5,567 nucleotides of DNA from an uncultured Pseudomonadota bacterium (GTDB lineage Bacteria > Myxococcota_A > UBA9042 > CAIXZC01). A program made the translations under genes and the position numbers. Below the pieces are notes generated by a model that made no database searches, had not been told where the DNA came from, and saw only the letters and a program-made list of their open reading frames with translations. The stretch spans positions 1 through 5,567 of the forward strand of contig CALFHQ010000077.1 in the NCBI GenBank assembly GCA_937876385.1, in the 5' to 3' direction. Below, piece after piece: positions 1-5,567 of the stretch; position 1 is the stretch's first letter, and each line of letters begins with the position of its first letter.

Positions 1-2
1 AC

Positions 3-56
3 TTCGAGCAAGCCATGAGCCGACTGACGCAGCCTACGGGGATGATCGCTGGCTGA
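3..56 (+). CDS. Possible C-terminal tail of a gene entering from the left
   Basis: One plus-strand frame is open from the window edge to a TGA at 54-56. It encodes about 17 residues, reading FEQAMSRLTQPTGMIAG. Most codons end in G or C, as in the real genes here, and the peptide looks like ordinary protein sequence. A second frame is also open, to a TGA at 59-61, but gives a less natural peptide. If real, the gene converges on the minus-strand lipoprotein gene with only about 11 bp between the stop codons. The fragment is too short to assign a family or to be sure it is coding. Confidence 0.3.
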   Translation, partial: FEQAMSRLTQPTGMIAG

Positions 57-83
57 GATGACCCTGTTTAGTGACAGCCCAGC
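48..83. terminator. Imperfect hairpin over the convergent gene ends (possible bidirectional terminator)
   Basis: GCTGGCTG (48-55) pairs with CAGCCCAGC (75-83), giving eight base pairs with one bulged C and a loop of about 19 nt. The hairpin contains the stop of the minus-strand lipoprotein gene (68-70) and the putative stop of the left-hand gene (54-56). A shared structure between convergent genes is a common arrangement. Neither strand shows a U-tract after the stem, so it is not a classical intrinsic terminator. The functional assignment is weak. Confidence 0.25.
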
Positions 84-823
84 ACCGGTCCCAAGCATTT
101 GGAGGTTGCGCAGCCGGTCCACTCTCCCGGGTCGGGGCATTTCTCTTCAAAGCAAGTCAAGATGGCGGACATTTCCAATAGGGAATCGTAATCCGCGGTA
201 AGGAGGCATCCGCCCTGGCAGGTGTTGTCCCCGTCGCAAGCTTGCAGGCACGAAAGAGACTCTTTGCAGGTATCGGTGCCCACGGGGGTGCAAATAAGGT
301 ATTGGTCCTTGCACGAAGTCAACGTGCACTGGGCGCCGGCAGCGGGCTTCTCGGCCACAAACAACTCGCCACACTGGGTCTCGATGCAGTCGGCCAAAGC
401 GGTCCAATCCAATTGACCCTGCTCACTTCCTTGAGTGTAGCAACTGTCCTTGCAGCTTTCGTCTTCTCCGCACTGCCCTTTGCACACGCTGATGCCCAGG
501 CAATCGAGGTCTCCGGCCACTGCTTCGCACTGGCCGGCGGCGCAGTTTCCGCCGTCATCGCAGGGGATCTCTTCGCTCCAGACCATGCATTCTCCGTCTG
601 CCACGCATTCCATTCGGGAGTTCATCCCGGCACACACGCTGGCTCCCAATTCGTCGCATTCATTCTGGCATGCCAGGTCCAACCCCACATCATCGTTCCC
701 CTGGACATCCGTGGCAGTGTCTTGTGACGCCTGGTCCGTCGTGGCTTCTTCGTCGCCACCTCCACACGCCAGAAGTCCCATGAAAACCGTGATTGCCAGA
801 GTCGTTCGAATCGGATGACACAT
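68..823 (-). CDS. Cys-rich lipoprotein with a duplicated ten-cysteine module
   Basis: This is a 251-residue exported protein of unknown function. Residues 1-20 form a lipoprotein signal peptide (basic R6, hydrophobic core, lipobox GLLAC with C20 as the lipidation site). Next comes a low-complexity acidic/Thr/Gln/Asp linker to about residue 48. Residues 52-99 hold eight Cys in a pattern ending C-x8-C-x5-C-x4-C, which resembles short Cys-rich segments common in Myxococcota-type lipoproteins. Residues 108-178 and 186-250 are two copies of a ten-Cys module. The mature part has 28 Cys besides the lipid-anchored one, an even number consistent with full disulfide pairing outside the cytoplasm. The start at 821-823 is supported by a GGGAGAG Shine-Dalgarno (828-834) and by the signal peptide that follows directly. 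Gly at +2 and +3 after the lipid Cys argues against inner-membrane retention by the enterobacterial rule. The gene is divergent from the propeller lipoprotein gene. A binding or structural surface role is inference only. Confidence 0.9.
   Translation of the reverse strand: MCHPIRTTLAITVFMGLLACGGGDEEATTDQASQDTATDVQGNDDVGLDLACQNECDELGASVCAGMNSRMECVADGECMVWSEEIPCDDGGNCAAGQCEAVAGDLDCLGISVCKGQCGEDESCKDSCYTQGSEQGQLDWTALADCIETQCGELFVAEKPAAGAQCTLTSCKDQYLICTPVGTDTCKESLSCLQACDGDNTCQGGCLLTADYDSLLEMSAILTCFEEKCPDPGEWTGCATSKCLGPVLGCH
74..502 (-). repeat. Two tandem copies of a ten-cysteine module within the lipoprotein gene
   Basis: Copy 1 covers residues 108-178 (290-502) and copy 2 residues 186-250 (74-268). 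Both read C-x5-C-x3-C-x5-C-x3-C-x17-C-x4-C, then a spacer, then C-x4-C-x6-C. All spacings are identical except the one spacer (14 residues in copy 1, 8 in copy 2). Apart from Cys, identity is low, although both copies place a hydrophobic/Leu-Ala stretch just before the sixth Cys. This suggests an old intragenic duplication of a disulfide-stabilised, probably helical unit. Confidence 0.8.
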
Positions 824-1002
824 TGTACTCTCCCAGGTTGGCCGTTTGTCGCCGACGCCATGCTAGCGCGTTCCGGTTCTTGATAGAAGGATAAATCGTG
901 GGTGACGCCACCGAACGTCCAGGGCGAGGGCGTGAATGGATCATGCGACGTCACAGAGGCATGGGTAAACCCTGCGCGCCGATTCAAAAATGTTGTCGCG
1001 TC

Positions 1003-1031
1003 GCAAATTCTCTGGCAAATTCGAAACGAAT
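1003..1031. promoter_or_regulatory. Direct repeat plus palindrome, possible operator
   Basis: Two exact copies of GCAAATTC lie 12 bp apart (1003-1010 and 1015-1022). The second overlaps a 5+3+5 palindrome, ATTCG-AAA-CGAAT (1019-1031). The cluster ends about 48 bp before the start codon of the propeller gene, where an operator or promoter element would be expected. There is no direct evidence for a regulator, and repeats this short can arise by chance. Confidence 0.25.
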
Positions 1032-1066
1032 CACGAAGGCAATCAGGCTCCAGCAAAGGAGCATTC

Positions 1067-1074
1067 GGGAGGGG
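1067..1074 (+). promoter_or_regulatory. Shine-Dalgarno that fixes the start of the propeller lipoprotein gene
   Basis: GGGAGGGG lies at 1067-1074, with its GGAGG core six bases before the ATG at 1079. The open frame extends upstream to a GTG at 902, but only the 1079 start has both a strong ribosome binding site and an immediate N-terminal signal peptide. Confidence 0.7.
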
Positions 1075-1078
1075 ACGA

Positions 1079-2656
1079 ATGGGAACTTCATGGTGGCTGC
1101 GGCCGCTGGTGTTGGCGTTGGCGCTCGTGTGGGTAAGTCTGGGATGCGGGTTGTTTGACAGCGGCGGTTCGGAAGAGAGCGCTGGAGTGACTGTGGGGGG
1201 GCGTGGTCCCGTGGGGACTTTGGTTTTCTGGGGGGGCGACGGCGCCGCGCCTCTGCTTGTTGACAGTCGAAGCGGCGTGTTGGCCCGTGGCTGGCGCTGG
1301 CCGAAATACGCTTTTCAACTGAGCAGCGATGGTTGGGGCGCTGCATTCACCGAGTTGGGGCATCTGAACATCTTTCGCCTGTTTCCCGACGCTGTTTGGG
1401 ACTACGGCGGTGATGTCGGAGCCTGGGCGCACACTTCCCACTTCTCTCCTGACGACCGGTCCATCGTGGGGGTGACGCAGCAAGACTACCAGGACAAACT
1501 GTCTGCGGTGCACTACGGGCGCTTCAACGAGGACGGTTCGTTGGTCAAGCAGGTTGAGGTTGAGGGGAGGATGAGTGGGGACCTTGTGGGTTCCGGCAAG
1601 GTCGTGTGGTCCGCCGACAGCGAGCATTTTGTCGTCATGCTGTCGGATGGACTGGCCCTGTACAACCAGGGGGAGCGGGTCTGGTTCATCCCAGAGGTCC
1701 ATGCCTCGGGGCTGGAGCGAACTCGAACGGCGTCGTTCTCTCCAGATGGGCAATGGCTGGCCATCGCCATTTACGAGCGTCCACCTGCCAGCCCGAACAG
1801 CCTCATCCATCGTGGCTTCCAGTTGTACAGCGTGCCGGATAGGACCTTCGTCCGGTACTTGGGTGGAGTGCAAGATGACAAGGGGGGCAGCATCGATGTC
1901 GGCGAGTACTGGATGGGGGCCTCCAACGGAGTCCCTGATGTGCCGCTCTGGACCTACGACTCCCGGGGGCTGGTCTTGCAGCGAGGGCGTCTGATGGTGG
2001 AAAACAGCAGCAACAGTTGCGGGAACGAGAACCCTGTACCAATCCAGGTGTTGCGAATCCCCGAGTCCTTTCTGGCTGGAGAACCGGTCATCGATGATCT
2101 TTCGGTGCAGGTGCCTGAGGAGCGGCTAGGGGAGCGATGTCTGCGCTGGCAGTATCTGGGGGCTGTTCCCGAGGACGAATCGTTGCTGTTTGGTTTTGAA
2201 TATAGAGAGAAACGCTACTTTGGCAGCGCTGGCCCTGGGGTCGCCAACGGAGCCTACGTCATTGTCGAACTGTACTTCGTTGAGGTGCCCCTCGACGGCT
2301 CCGAGGCTCGGGAAATCGGCTACTTCAACAACGACGCACCCGAACTGGGCGCACCTTTCGGCGTCGCCATCTACCCCTTTCATGACTACCCCTTGTCCTG
2401 CCGGTCGGGACAGACCGGGGACATGCTCTTCAAGAATGGTCTGGTCCTCGATCTGGAATCCCAAACAGCAGTCCGGGTCAATCAAGCGACACAGGAGGGG
2501 ACCGTTTCGGGAGATTGCAACTGCTACGCGGAGGCTGCGGAGTTCACGGGCGTCAAGTGGGGCATCTATGATTTGAGAGGGAATCCGGTTTCCACGTTTG
2601 ACATGGAGCCTGCCCTCGAGGTGACGACCAGCTTTAAGCCCTACGATTGGAGGTGA
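1079..2656 (+). CDS. TolB/PD40-like beta-propeller lipoprotein
   Basis: This is a 525-residue predicted lipoprotein. Residues 1-23 form a signal peptide (one Arg, Leu/Val/Ala core) ending in the lipobox-like VSLGC, with C23 as the lipid site; Ser at -3 is not ideal. A short Gly/Ser/Glu linker follows. The body has repeating propeller-blade signatures: LSSDGWGAAF (81-90), HFSPDDRSIVGV (121-132), VWSADSEHFVVML (176-188) and SFSPDGQWLAIAIY (219-232), plus a degenerate WTYDSRGLVLQ (291-301). The F-S-P-D-G/D-x-W-L-A form is the hallmark of PD40/WD40-like blades found in TolB and related periplasmic proteins. The C-terminal half (about 305-525) is less clearly repetitive and has five Cys (314, 354, 441, 480, 482). 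No catalytic motif is visible, so a scaffold or binding role in the envelope is likely. The gene is coupled to the downstream TIG gene. Propeller assignment is fairly secure; specific function is unknown. Confidence 0.85.
   Translation: MGTSWWLRPLVLALALVWVSLGCGLFDSGGSEESAGVTVGGRGPVGTLVFWGGDGAAPLLVDSRSGVLARGWRWPKYAFQLSSDGWGAAFTELGHLNIFRLFPDAVWDYGGDVGAWAHTSHFSPDDRSIVGVTQQDYQDKLSAVHYGRFNEDGSLVKQVEVEGRMSGDLVGSGKVVWSADSEHFVVMLSDGLALYNQGERVWFIPEVHASGLERTRTASFSPDGQWLAIAIYERPPASPNSLIHRGFQLYSVPDRTFVRYLGGVQDDKGGSIDVGEYWMGASNGVPDVPLWTYDSRGLVLQRGRLMVENSSNSCGNENPVPIQVLRIPESFLAGEPVIDDLSVQVPEERLGERCLRWQYLGAVPEDESLLFGFEYREKRYFGSAGPGVANGAYVIVELYFVEVPLDGSEAREIGYFNNDAPELGAPFGVAIYPFHDYPLSCRSGQTGDMLFKNGLVLDLESQTAVRVNQATQEGTVSGDCNCYAEAAEFTGVKWGIYDLRGNPVSTFDMEPALEVTTSFKPYDWR
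2649..2656 (+). promoter_or_regulatory. Shine-Dalgarno containing the upstream stop codon (translational coupling)
   Basis: GGAGGTGA at 2649-2656 is a near-perfect Shine-Dalgarno placed four bases before the ATG at 2661. Its last three bases are the TGA stop of the propeller gene. Ribosomes ending on the first gene would sit on the initiation site of the second, so the two proteins are probably made together. Confidence 0.7.
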
Positions 2657-2660
2657 ACCG

Positions 2661-3311
2661 ATGAGACAAATGATTCTGGCAGCTCTGCTTATGGCTTTGT
2701 GCACGGTTCCGGCGGCTTTTGCTGAAGAATATCCCGAGGCTTATGTGTCTCATTTCGCCCCGGAGCGGGTCGCTGCGGGGGCTCTGTTCTCCGTTGTGGG
2801 GGCAGGATTTGGCGATGAAGCGGGCACCGTGCGGATTGGAGAGGTGGAATGCGAGGTGACTGCCTGGTCAGACAATCGAATTCGTGTGCGCGCTCCCATG
2901 GAGGCCCTCGTGGATCCGGTGACGGTTGTGGTGGGCGGTGCGACGATGACCAGCCACAACGTCATCTGCGTGACCCGAGGGGACGTACCCGATTTGCCTT
3001 CGATCGCCGCCATGGAAGGGGTTGGCGATGATGGATCGGTTGCCCCGGGGGACGTCTTGACACTCAGCGGCAAGAACTTTGGTGCTACAGAAGAGGAAGT
3101 CACTTTCGCCGTGGATCCCAGTCTCCGGTACCCGATTGCCACTAAGTATGCCACTGTCCCGACGGGTGTCATCGAGTCGTGGTCCGATACTGAAATCAAG
3201 GTGACGGTTCCCGATAGCTGTGTCGGTGAATCCTACGTACTGGTGACCCTCCCGGGCTTTGTCCTCTTGGCTCCCAGCCGGGTAACTTGTCCGTCGTCTA
3301 CCGAGGATTGA
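2661..3311 (+). CDS. Exported protein with two IPT/TIG domains
   Basis: This 216-residue protein has a Sec signal peptide at residues 1-21, with predicted cleavage after AFA. C14 is not in a proper lipobox, so it is probably soluble in the periplasm or secreted. Residues about 26-104 form one IPT/TIG immunoglobulin-like domain. Key signs are the P-x-x-V-x-x-G start, the G-x-G-F-G turn (47-51) and the V-x-x-W-S-D-x-x-I-x-V-x-A-P strand pair (66-79). Residues about 112-209 form a second one, with V-A-P-G-D (127-131), L-S-G-K-N-F-G (135-141) and I-E-S-W-S-D-T-E-I-K-V-T-V-P (171-184). The second domain carries a longer insert before the final strands. TIG domains usually mediate protein or glycan binding and have no enzymatic role. 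Only four bases separate the gene from the propeller gene, which suggests the two products work as partners. That pairing is inference. Confidence 0.88.
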   Translation: MRQMILAALLMALCTVPAAFAEEYPEAYVSHFAPERVAAGALFSVVGAGFGDEAGTVRIGEVECEVTAWSDNRIRVRAPMEALVDPVTVVVGGATMTSHNVICVTRGDVPDLPSIAAMEGVGDDGSVAPGDVLTLSGKNFGATEEEVTFAVDPSLRYPIATKYATVPTGVIESWSDTEIKVTVPDSCVGESYVLVTLPGFVLLAPSRVTCPSSTED

Positions 3312-3345
3312 AGCGATTTCCCCGCATGAATGGTAGGAGTTTCAT

Positions 3346-3381
3346 CCGTCTGTATCGTGAGGCGTGACTGTAGACAGATGG
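3346..3381 (+). other. Stem-loop in the gap before the CotH-kinase gene
   Basis: CCGTCTGT (3346-3353) pairs with ACAGATGG (3374-3381), giving eight base pairs with one G-U and a 20-nt loop. No U-run follows, so it is a poor terminator for the TIG gene. Its right arm overlaps the candidate -35 box of the downstream promoter. It may be a chance structure. Confidence 0.2.
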
Positions 3382-3400
3382 CTTGCAGGAATGGTACACT
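3371..3400 (+). promoter_or_regulatory. Candidate sigma-70 promoter with extended -10 for the CotH-kinase gene
   Basis: TAGACA (3371-3376, five of six matches to the -35 consensus) is separated by 18 bp from TACACT (3395-3400, four of six to the -10). The -10 is preceded by TGG, which fits the TGn extended -10 motif. Transcription would start near 3407, leaving a leader of about 78 nt. The 173-bp gap after the TIG gene makes an independent promoter reasonable. It is predicted from consensus only. Confidence 0.4.
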
Positions 3401-3484
3401 GCGCTGCACGGTGGGACAGTCCGACAGAGCGGTTGTGGGGTGACCGGAAGGTCGCATTGAGTCAAGGTCAGCACAGGGTGTAGC

Positions 3485-5248
3485 ATGAGAGAAGCGTCCG
3501 TGGCGCTTGGAAGTTTTGGTTGCAGAGTTGCTCTTTGGGCAGGCGCCTTGTTGCTGGCTAAGGCCTGTTCTGGGAATGGGAATTCCAAGGGTGCTGACGA
3601 CGTCCAGGACCCGGGGGATTTGGATACGGGCGTGCACGATTCCCTGGACCGTGAGGACGAACTTGCTTTCGTAGACAGCCGGGTTCCCGCGGATCTTGGG
3701 GTTGACGAGGAAGCTTTCATTCTTCCCGACATCACCGATCCGGGGATTCCGTTCCCAGTACTCAGCGAAATTGGCTGCCACAACGACGACTTCATCGAGG
3801 TCTACAATCGATCCCCCGAGGCGGAAGCTGACCTGTCGGATTTTGTCCTGCGGGACATTGCGGATCCCACTCATCGATACGTTTTCCCGGAGGGTACAAT
3901 CCTGGGACCGGGGGCATGGCTCGTGGTGCCAACGGAGGACACCATGGCCTACGGGTTGACCTTCGGCTTGAGGTGCGGAGATGACGTCGTGGAGTTGTTG
4001 GATGCCGACGGTGCGGTGCTGGATCGCATCTCGCTGCCTATGCTGGCGGAGGGTGTCACGTGGGGACGGCTTCCCGATGGAATCGGTGACTGGGAGGTCA
4101 ATGAGCCCACGGCAGGTTTTGCCAACAAGGCCGATCCCAGCGCAGCGCTGTTTGTCACCGAGGAAATCGGTTCGATTTCAATTACCGTCCCTCAGTCCTC
4201 CATTGATGCCCTTGCTGTGGAACCCAGGGAGTATGCTCCGGCAGATTTCTCCATCGATTGGGAGGGCTCTTCTGATTCCATGGCCGGCATCGGAGTCCAT
4301 TTGAAGGGTGGCACCGGATCGTATCAGGAGTTCGACGAGAAGCCTGCTTGGAAGGTGAAGTTCAACTTTGCCGACAAAGCCAACCGTTTCCGTGGCCTCA
4401 AGAAGGTGTCCCTCAACAACATGGTTCAAGACCCCACGATGATCCACGAAGTTCTGTCCTACCGCTTGTTCGCAGCCATGGGGGTTCCTGCCCCTCGGGT
4501 GGGGTATGCCAATCTCACCGTGAACGGGCTGGACTATGGGGTCTATCTTGTGCTGGAGAATTACGACGACATTTCTTTGCCGCAATGGTTCTTCTCCACG
4601 CAGCATCTTTATGAGCAGGGGACGGGCTCGGAGGTCATGGCGGGGTTGGAGAGCACGTATGAGGTTGACGAGGGGGACGAGACCGACTTGTCGGACCTCA
4701 CGATTCTGCTGTTTACCGCTTCCACAACCGACGATGAAAGCTGGTTCGCCGCGATGTCCTCGACGATGGATTTTCCCCAACTGTACAGGATGTGGGCCGT
4801 GGAGCAGTACATCGGACACTTCGACGGCTATGCCTCAACCCACGACAATTTCTTCTTGCACAGCGACAACGACGGCTACTTCACCATGATGCCTTACGGT
4901 ACGGACCAGTCCTTTGTGAAGTTCACCGATTGGCATGCCGGTGACGGATACCTGTTCACACGATGCATGGATATTCCCGACTGTCTGGATGGATATCATG
5001 CAGCTTTGACTGACCTGTCTGGCGTTGTCGAAGCGCTGGATTTGCCGGCCATGGCATTGCAATTGAAGACGACCCTTGCCGACAAGTTGGCGGCCGATCC
5101 GCGGGCGCCGTATTCGTCCGAGGACGTTGCCGCCGGGTACGAGACGGTGATGACGAATTTGGAGTCCAGACGTCTTGATTTGGAGAGTTTCCTATCGTGT
5201 CTGAGTCTCCAGGGCGGGGATTGTTCGGACCCGGCCAGGTCGAAATGA
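3485..5248 (+). CDS. Lipoprotein with a lamin-tail domain and a CotH-type kinase domain
   Basis: This is a 587-residue surface-type lipoprotein. Residues 1-28 form a signal peptide ending in LLAKAC, with C28 as the likely lipid site; Ala at -3 and Lys at -2 make the lipobox imperfect. An Asp-rich linker follows to about residue 85. Residues about 92-212 match a lamin-tail (LTD) domain: SEIGCHNDDFIEVYN (94-108), L-S-D-F-V-L-R-D, then G-x-W-L-V-V and a late W-G-R-L-P-D-G. Residues about 230-575 match the CotH kinase family: V-H-L-K-G-G-T (271-277), A-W-K-V-K-F (288-293), KKVSLNN (306-312), M-G-V-P-A-P-R (332-338), N-G-L-D-Y-G-V-Y-L-V-L-E (347-358), HDNFFLH (453-459) and PYGTDQSF (470-477). The D454/N455 and D474 motifs correspond to the acidic metal-binding positions of CotH kinases, so catalysis is plausible. 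Bacillus CotH phosphorylates spore-coat proteins; here the target would be extracellular and is unknown. The ribosome binding site is modest (AGGGTG, 3475-3480), and no other in-frame ATG keeps the signal peptide. Confidence 0.92.
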   Translation: MREASVALGSFGCRVALWAGALLLAKACSGNGNSKGADDVQDPGDLDTGVHDSLDREDELAFVDSRVPADLGVDEEAFILPDITDPGIPFPVLSEIGCHNDDFIEVYNRSPEAEADLSDFVLRDIADPTHRYVFPEGTILGPGAWLVVPTEDTMAYGLTFGLRCGDDVVELLDADGAVLDRISLPMLAEGVTWGRLPDGIGDWEVNEPTAGFANKADPSAALFVTEEIGSISITVPQSSIDALAVEPREYAPADFSIDWEGSSDSMAGIGVHLKGGTGSYQEFDEKPAWKVKFNFADKANRFRGLKKVSLNNMVQDPTMIHEVLSYRLFAAMGVPAPRVGYANLTVNGLDYGVYLVLENYDDISLPQWFFSTQHLYEQGTGSEVMAGLESTYEVDEGDETDLSDLTILLFTASTTDDESWFAAMSSTMDFPQLYRMWAVEQYIGHFDGYASTHDNFFLHSDNDGYFTMMPYGTDQSFVKFTDWHAGDGYLFTRCMDIPDCLDGYHAALTDLSGVVEALDLPAMALQLKTTLADKLAADPRAPYSSEDVAAGYETVMTNLESRRLDLESFLSCLSLQGGDCSDPARSK

Positions 5249-5279
5249 GAGCTATTCCGGGAACGTGTTGGGAGTGAAA

Positions 5280-5567
5280 ATGCGACTGAAGTACATCCTT
5301 GTTTTGTTGGGTCTTCTTTCCCTGGGCACCTTGTCGTGCTCTTCTGAAGGTGGGCAGGAGACTGTGGACGTGGTGGACGTGGCGGGCGTGGCGGACGTGG
5401 CGGACGTGGCGGACGTGGGAAGCTCGGATCTGGCGGATGGCATGCAGGAAACCGACTCTTTGGTGGACTGCGTCTCGTGCGAGGACTCCGGCGATGAAGT
5501 CTCTCCGTTGGACGTAGATGATTTGGATGGCTTTCTCCCTGACTTGAACGATGTGGCGGACTCCACC
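5280..5567 (+). CDS. Lipoprotein with a repeat-encoded acidic linker, truncated at the window edge
   Basis: The frame from the ATG at 5280 stays open to the last base, giving the first 96 residues of an incomplete protein. Residues 1-20 form a good lipoprotein signal peptide: basic N-terminus (R2, K4), Leu-rich core and GTLSC, with C20 as the lipid site. Residues 29-46 are a Val-Ala-Asp repeat, followed by a Ser/Asp/Glu/Leu-rich acidic stretch with two Cys (66, 69) in C-x2-C spacing. A GGGAGTGA Shine-Dalgarno lies just before the start. The gene begins 31 bp after the CotH-kinase stop, so the two are probably co-transcribed. The folded domain lies beyond the window and no function can be assigned. 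The acidic linker resembles that of the upstream CotH-kinase lipoprotein. Confidence 0.85.
   Translation, partial: MRLKYILVLLGLLSLGTLSCSSEGGQETVDVVDVAGVADVADVADVGSSDLADGMQETDSLVDCVSCEDSGDEVSPLDVDDLDGFLPDLNDVADST
5370..5414 (+). repeat. In-frame 9-bp tandem repeat coding for Val-Ala-Asp
   Basis: Five 9-bp units lie in series. The last three (5388-5396, 5397-5405, 5406-5414) are exact copies of GTGGCGGAC, and the first two each differ by one base (GTGGTGGAC, GTGGCGGGC). Each unit encodes V-A-D or a one-residue variant. Because the unit is a multiple of three, slippage would change linker length without breaking the frame. Confidence 0.85.

Larger units (their letters stand above)
824..1078. 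other. Divergent intergenic region between two lipoprotein genes
   Basis: These 255 bp should carry the promoters for the minus-strand Cys-rich lipoprotein gene and the plus-strand propeller gene. The region is more AT-rich near 985-1040. There the direct repeat GCAAATTC occurs twice (1003-1010, 1015-1022), followed by the palindrome ATTCG-AAA-CGAAT (1019-1031). I see no convincing sigma-70 box pair on either strand. An open frame continues upstream from the propeller gene to 902, but I treat it as non-coding because the signal peptide and ribosome binding site place the start at 1079. Confidence 0.6.

Noticed and set aside
242..727. 161-residue plus-strand frame with a hydrophobic, signal-like Ala/Leu/Val stretch
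   Set aside because: It lies antisense to the Cys-rich lipoprotein gene. Its Ala/Thr richness is explained by Cys codons read on the opposite strand, and it starts inside the gene with no ribosome binding site.
993..1021. TTGTCG-N17-CAAATT as a promoter for the propeller gene
   Set aside because: The -10 box matches consensus at only about half its positions and there is no extended -10, so it is indistinguishable from chance in an AT-richer patch.
902..1078. N-terminal extension of the propeller gene to a GTG at 902
   Set aside because: The extension would bury the signal peptide and has no clear ribosome binding site. The ATG at 1079 has a strong one and begins directly with a lipoprotein signal.
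1088..1873. 261-residue minus-strand frame antisense to the propeller gene
   Set aside because: It has low-complexity Arg/Pro/His/Gln composition and no domain signature, while the sense strand has clear propeller motifs and a signal peptide. High-GC genes often produce such antisense frames.
3442..3453. Small hairpin GACC-GGAA-GGTC upstream of the CotH-kinase gene
   Set aside because: A four-bp stem is too short to support a function, despite the GNRA-type loop.
4178..4819. 213-residue minus-strand frame antisense to the CotH kinase domain
   Set aside because: The sense strand encodes conserved CotH motifs throughout this stretch. The antisense peptide shows no recognisable domain.
5299..5517. 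Plus-strand frame with a Trp-Arg-Thr repeat
   Set aside because: This is the 9-bp repeat read in another frame. The frame from 5280 has the ribosome binding site, the lipobox and no stop.

Overview
The window is high-GC bacterial DNA that encodes almost only exported proteins. Five genes are clearly supported. Four begin with a lipoprotein-type signal peptide and one with an ordinary Sec signal peptide. The protein types seen here are Cys-rich modular lipoproteins, Asp-rich linkers after the lipobox, TolB-like propellers, IPT/TIG domains, and a lamin-tail domain fused to a CotH kinase domain. This mix is typical of predatory or surface-complex lineages once placed in the Deltaproteobacteria (Myxococcota, Bradymonadota and relatives). 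That taxonomic guess is inferred from protein style; no marker gene is present.

Layout: positions 1-56 may hold the last codons of a plus-strand gene that enters from the left. It converges on a minus-strand gene (68-823) for a 251-residue Cys-rich lipoprotein, which contains two copies of a ten-cysteine module with nearly identical spacing. A 255-bp divergent intergenic region (824-1078) holds a short direct repeat and a small palindrome. Rightward from there run a TolB/PD40-like propeller lipoprotein (1079-2656) and a 216-residue periplasmic or secreted protein with two IPT/TIG domains (2661-3311). These two are tightly coupled, because the stop codon of the first lies inside the Shine-Dalgarno of the second. 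A 173-bp gap (3312-3484) contains a plausible extended -10 promoter. It precedes a 587-residue lipoprotein with a lamin-tail domain and a CotH kinase domain (3485-5248). A further lipoprotein gene starts at 5280 and runs off the right edge. Its N-terminal linker is encoded by an in-frame 9-bp tandem repeat.

The genes look like part of a cell-envelope or surface locus. The lipoproteins are probably anchored in the outer membrane, since the residue after each lipobox Cys is Gly or Ser rather than Asp. The TIG protein and the propeller look like binding or scaffold modules, and the CotH-type kinase is the only predicted enzyme. No common pathway can be assigned from sequence alone. I found no RNA gene, CRISPR array, insertion sequence or phage gene, and nothing that clearly amounts to an undescribed system. 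The most original signals are the duplicated ten-cysteine module, the surface kinase lipoprotein and its neighbours, and the repeat-encoded linker.
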